From positions 372,001 through 436,000 of the forward strand of contig CAMPDV010000018.1 in NCBI GenBank assembly GCA_946699065.1: a stretch of DNA of 64,000 nt. Reading direction: 5' to 3'. A program made the position numbers and the translations under genes. Source of the DNA: Loxodes magnus (lineage: Eukaryota > Ciliophora > Karyorelictea > Loxodida > Loxodidae). The notes under the pieces were generated by a model that saw only the letters and a list, made by a program, of their open reading frames with translations, was not told the origin of the DNA and did not search any database. This document shows, one piece after another, positions 59,603-64,000 of the stretch. Positions within the stretch are counted from its first letter, which is position 1, and each line of letters begins with the position of its first letter.

Positions 59603-61537
59603 ATGGAGAATTCTGAAAGTATGAAGGAAGAAAAGGGCTAAGAATCAGCATCATTGAAAAAGACTCTTCTAAAGGATAGTAAACTTGATATTTTAAGGAA
59701 AAGAGATGTATTTGCATACTCTTTTGGTCACTTTTTCAATGACTTGATTGGTTCATTATATTTTAACTATTATCTTTATTTTGTAGTTAACATTGCTGGA
59801 CTTTCTTCTGGTCTTGGAGGAGCTACACTTTTTATTGGACAGGCTACTGATACGGTAGCAACTCCTATCTAAGGCTGAGTTTCAGATAAAACGGATTCAA
59901 AGTACGGCAAAAGAAAACCTTGGTATATTGTAGGATTTGCATTTTAAATAGTTTCAATGATAGGTTTGTATTAAGAATGTCCTTGGTGTTTTGGATCTGG
60001 CGATAAGGAAGTTTATAAATTTCTATACTATACACTGATGATAATTTTGCTTAATATTGCATATTCCTTTGTTCAAGTTAATCATATGTCACTAGTTCCT
60101 AGTTTAACTCACGATGGAAATACAAGAAATAAGCTAGTTGGGTATGTCAATTTTGCCACTTATGCAGCAAATTCATTTGTCCTAATAGTTTCTTTCGTTT
60201 TCATCAAAATTGTTAGTGATCCTATGAAGCAATTTAATTACATTAGTATAGTGTGTGCTGCAGTAGGAATATGCACGAACCTTCTTTTTATCATTGTTAT
60301 AAGTGAGATAAAATTAACAAAAGGAGCTGATGATATGAAGAAGATACGCGATGAACATGCTAGTCTAGTTACTCTTAGTGGAAGTTAAGTAAATAGAGAT
60401 TTGGAAAGATTAAAAGAAGATAAAGAGTTAAACAGAGGATAGAAAAGTCTACTTGCTTCTTAGTAGTCTGATTTTAAATTAATCGAAGATTAGTAGGAAG
60501 AAAATGAATTGGAGGAAACATAAGAAAAAAAACAAAATATAAAAGAGGTTTAGTTTATACTGGATGAGGAATAAGAATTAAGAGTGTCTCAAAGAATAAG
60601 ACGAATTTCTGATGGAAGAAGATCTTCTTATAGCAAAAAAGCTTTATAACCTGAAACATTTGCTTCTCGTCATTCGAGCATGGCTTATGCAAATGCTAAA
60701 ATTATAGAATAAGAGTTTTAAGATGAAGATGAAGATTAGGAGAAAGATAAAAAGTTATGGAAAGAAAATTTTAAAAGTTCAAACTACTGACTTTGTGCAA
60801 TGATTTATATGAATGCAAGATTAGCAAATAACTTATCTATGACTATGCTACCATTTTATTTGATTCATTGCCTTAATGTAGGTGGAGTGACAAACTCGGA
60901 TCAAGCTTAGAAATAAACTCCTTGGTAACTTTCTATCGTTCCTATGATTATGTATGTCGGAAGTTCTTTTGCAGCTCTTTTTATGAAAACTCTTGCTTAA
61001 AAAATGCCAAAGAAAGCTGTATATGGAATAGGAACTGCCATTGTAATATTAACTTTGATACCATATTCACTTTTGTACGCTTCTTCATATGAATGGGTTT
61101 TTGGACTCAGTTTCTTACTTGGACTCGGAATTAGTATTCAATTAGCAACTGCAATGACTATCATCGCCGATTTTGTAGGCTCTAAAGGCAAATAAGGAGC
61201 ATCTGTTTACGCTTAATTCGCCCTTTTTGATAAGTTAATATCTGGAATAATTCTCTTAGTAATTACAAATTTACCTTATTTCAAAGACGAAAATGTCAAC
61301 TTTTCCAGATTAATGATGGTAACTCTGCCAATCATTACTTCCGTATTAGGATTTATAGCTGCTTTGCTTGCAAAAATAAAGAAGTATGGAGATGATGAAA
61401 TATAAGATTAGGACCAAGCCTTACTAAATTAGCAAGATAATTTAGACCAGGATTAATAGGTAGATAGCACAAATAGAAGCGATCCGTCTTTAAAAAACAG
61501 ATGTAAAATAAATTACTCTGATGAACTCTTAAAATGA
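59603..61537 (+). CDS. Major facilitator superfamily transporter, MFSD12-like
   Basis: 644 residues, one exon; about 12 TM helices in two halves. Family marks: DVFAYSFGHFFNDLIGSLYF in TM1, IGQATDTVATPIQGWVSD at TM2/loop (Gln80, Asp82; MFSD12 has LiGQvaDgiatPl.Gy.sD), KYGKRKPWYIVG as the A-motif-like loop, YSFVQVNHMSLVPSL in TM4 and RNKLVGYVNFATYAANSFVL in TM5. A large, very acidic cytosolic loop (~170 residues, many Gln from TAA/TAG) separates the halves. MFSD12 in animals sits on lysosomes/melanosomes and is needed for cysteine import there; the substrate here is not known. Internal TGA at GWVSD and SSNYWLCAM are Trp; TGA 61535-61537 ends it after an acidic/Asn-rich tail. No neighbour suggests a pathway. 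Confidence 0.88.
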
Positions 61538-63258
61538 ATGAAAAAACATTTGAAACTTAACTTTACTTAATTACCTTTAAATAATTTATGAAATATGTAT
61601 TTTATATATCATATTAACACTCTTTTATCCTGCTCTATTACCACCTCATCTTAAAAAGTTTCTAATTTAGGCAATATGCATAAAGCAAACTAAATTATTC
61701 AGATTATTCTTTTGCCTAATGGTTGAACTAATTTATACTTGCATTAAGAAATAGAATTATTAAGTAAATTAGCAAAGCAAAAGAATATTCGTACTTTTTA
61801 ATTTTTTATCCTTGAACTAATTTATAGATATATGCGTCTACAAATTTCATTAACATTAGTATATCATCATTTTTGTCTATTTAAATAAGCTTCTATTTAC
61901 AGCTTTTATTCTTCAAATCCTTTTATTGCTAACTCCATTAAATCTATTATCTTTATTCGAATTCAATCTAGAGCTGGCTTTTTTGTCTATGTATTGAATT
62001 AAAGGCAACGAAGAATTCAATAAATATGTATTAGCAGGATTAAATAATTAATTTATCTTAGCTTCCAATTTGCCTATGTAATTGTATCAATTTTAGATGC
62101 TTGATAGTTAATTAATCTAATCTTAAAACCTCAGATTAAGTTAAATGCTAAAAGTAAGGATACAAATTTTAAATTGTTACATTTTACCTTTTGACTATCT
62201 TCAAATCATAAAGTCACACTATCTTCTAAAACTTGATAGATCTTAGTAGCCAAATAAACTTAATAAGGTATCTTTAAATAGCTTTTAAAGTAAAATTCTT
62301 ATAATATTAGGATTCTTTCTGTTCTTTTTGCTTGATAATTCAACAAGTAACTAATATGTTCCGTTTAAAATCCCCTAGCTAATAAATATACTAAAATAGT
62401 GATATTCGTATAATTTTCTAGATAAGCAAGAATATCAGTTAAAGAGTAAAGGATATGAAGCTATAAATTTAGAAAGTAATAGTAAAAAGTAGGGTATTTA
62501 TAGATAATGAAATAAGGCAAAAGATAAGTAGATATTAATCATAGTAATATAAGAGTGTAATAGTATATTTTATAGGAAGGGCTTATATTAGCGCTAGTTA
62601 TATGTTTATATATTAATATTTCTACCTTCATTAGATAAACATTGCTTTTATCTATTACATAGGCTGTAATTATAATGAGTACCTTAATTAATTTGTATAT
62701 TATTTCCAAGGTGAAATTAGAAGAGATGCTATAGAAAGAAATAGATCCTCCTAAAGCTACTATCAAGAAGATGTAGAAAGGAAACCTAAGCTTTTATAAA
62801 TTGAGTGTTAAGTAGTAATAGATGATGCTTTAAATGAAGCTTTGCTATTATTGTATTAAGTTAGACCAAATCTATTTTTGGTATAATAAGGAAAACAATA
62901 AACCTCATTAATGTTAAAATTTCTAACTAACACTTTATCTAAAACATGTAGAATCATCCTTATATGATATATCAGCTTTTATATCGTAAGCAAACAAGTA
63001 TAAGAAGCAGATCCAGTTTTAATCTAACTTTGATTAAATTATATTGAGATTGGGTTATTTAAGGTATATAAGCAAATAATTAAATTAATCTATTTAAAAG
63101 AAGTATCTTGGAATAGCTTTACTCAGATAATAAAGTAAAAGGATTATAACTTTAAGTCTATAACTTCACTATGATTCAAACTTAGTAGCATCTAATAAAA
63201 TAAGTATCTAAATTAAATAAATCATAGTGCTATATAAAATCAAAGGAATTAGTATTTT
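61538..63258. other. AT-rich spacer
   Basis: About 1.7 kb, no supported gene. Open frames here read hydrophobic/Ile-Asn-rich and are not better than chance. Confidence 0.55.
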
Positions 63259-63543
63259 ATGCGTAAGTAATGATGCCTAAAATATCTAGTAACAATCATT
63301 AGTAAAATAAACTATTTTTAATAGATATAACTAAATAATCCAACAATTCCTGATATAAAGGTAATTAGCTTTTCCTTTAATGATAAGAAATAAGGCAAAG
63401 GAACTAAGCAATTTATCAAAGATACTTTAGATAAGACATTTAGAGCAATCCAGTATAAAGTTATTATATAAAAGAAAATAGAAAGGAATGAAGATTTAAG
63501 AATAGTTTTTATTTATAATATATTAAACTAAGATTAGATTTGA
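63259..63543 (+). CDS. Possible small orphan protein (weak)
   Basis: 94 codons from ATG to TGA (63541-63543) reading KQGKGTKQFIKDTLDKTFRA and a Lys/Glu-rich end. A 27-nt GT..AG segment (63361-63387) could be an intron without frame change. A second plus frame from 63265 looks equally protein-like, which shows how weak such evidence is in this DNA. Confidence 0.22.
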
Positions 63544-63637
63544 TTAGAACATAAAGCAATAGAAACTTTTTGATATATTATTATATTTAGTTAAAGGTAG
63601 ATTAAAGGATTTTAAACTAAAATATTATAATATAAAA

Positions 63638-64000
63638 ATGCAGTGCCAAAGTTGCTATAGTTAATTCGATCTAAATTTAAAAGTGCCTTATAAATATTTA
63701 TGCGGCCACATAGCTTGCTAGGAATGTATCAATAAGAATTAATAAGGATGATGCTAAGCTTGCAGATAACCTAAAGCAATTTAAGGTTAGTGCTTTGATA
63801 TAATTAATTAACTAAAATAGATGTAAGCTACATAGGAAGCATAAAAGGCTTATGGCAACCCTGGATTAAATTATCCTTAATATTAAAATAACGAGCAATT
63901 AAATGCTTAGTTACAGCAAACTTTTCCTAGTGGATAGATTTTTAATAACCCCCAGTCCCAGTAGTTATCTTATCAAATTTGTAAAAAGCATAGCAATTTA
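63638..64000 (+). CDS. RING-type zinc-finger protein, 5' part
   Basis: 121 codons to the window edge. The RING reads CQSCYSQFDLN, YLCGHIACQECINK, GWCQAC, spacing C..C-x~17-C-x-H-x2-C-x2-C-x~9-C-x2-C, that is C3HC4 (TGA in GWCQAC is Trp). Then follows a Gln/Asn/Pro-rich stretch, mostly TAA/TAG Gln, and at the very end YQICKKHSNL, a likely B-box start (C..H). The order RING then B-box points to a TRIM-like ligase as at 6707. Start is the first ATG, after ATATAAAA; there are only two residues before the first Cys. Confidence 0.8.

Noticed and set aside
1-64000. Condylostoma-type code (all three codons also terminate)
   Set aside because: The recognised genes close at TGA; none ends convincingly at TAA or TAG, and both occur freely up to the last codons.
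1-64000. Pseudogene-rich or mitochondrial/bacterial origin
   Set aside because: Frames disrupted by TAA/TAG/TGA become intact with one code; the families (Myb, PP2C, GYF, kelch, ODA docking) are nuclear eukaryotic.
1-64000. tRNA, rRNA, CRISPR, insertion sequences, long repeats
   Set aside because: Looked for on both strands by eye; no B-box-like GGTTCRAATC, no repeat arrays, no transposase motif. A covariance-model scan would be needed to exclude tRNAs fully.

Overview
The window reads as nuclear DNA of a ciliate that uses a karyorelict-type genetic code, as described for Loxodes and its relatives. In every recognisable gene TAA and TAG sit at glutamine positions, and TGA occurs many times inside frames at tryptophan positions. 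Nearly every gene I could close ends at a TGA. So all three standard stops have a sense meaning here, and TGA is both Trp and the stop. The best internal proof is the R2R3-Myb gene (12456-13241): an invariant Gln of repeat R2 is TAG (12597-12599) and an invariant Trp of repeat R3 is TGA (12708-12710). Standard-code reading cuts almost every gene into pieces of 60-130 residues. DNA is very AT-rich, introns are tiny (16-28 nt, GT..AG), and genes are well separated on both strands. I cannot name the species or say whether this is micro- or macronuclear DNA.

Layout. 1-9800: 3' end of a K+ channel, COQ4 (ubiquinone synthesis), a P450-like protein whose haem-ligand Cys is replaced by Asn, and a RING/B-box/kelch protein. 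9.8-16 kb: a long basic coiled-coil protein with a beta-grasp-like C-terminal block, an R2R3-Myb factor, a small intron-split orphan and an outer-dynein-arm docking-complex protein (CCDC63/CCDC114/ODA1 type). 16-28 kb: sparse, with a minus-strand coiled-coil/Ser-Gln-rich protein, a tandem CCCH (TTP/TIS11-like) RNA-binding protein, and a poorly resolved stretch with orphan and membrane proteins. 29-31.4 kb: a polytopic membrane protein very rich in TGA-encoded Trp. 32.6-42 kb (all minus): a kelch protein, a paralogue of the 9.8-kb coiled-coil protein, a secreted MACPF-family protein and a RING/kelch protein. 44.7-52 kb (minus): a ~1340-residue receptor-like protein and a RING/TRAF-finger/SPRY protein. 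52.6-64 kb: a GYF-domain Q-rich protein, a PP1 inhibitor-3-like protein converging on a PP2C phosphatase, an MFSD12-like transporter, and the start of another RING protein.

The content is eukaryotic: E3-ligase-type RING/kelch proteins (five genes), ciliary proteins, post-transcriptional regulators (CCCH, GYF), phosphorylation control, membrane transport and sensing. I see no operon, mobile element, CRISPR array, rRNA or tRNA. Gene calls with a recognised family are solid; small orphan frames are weak, because AT-rich DNA with only TGA as a stop stays open by chance in all frames.
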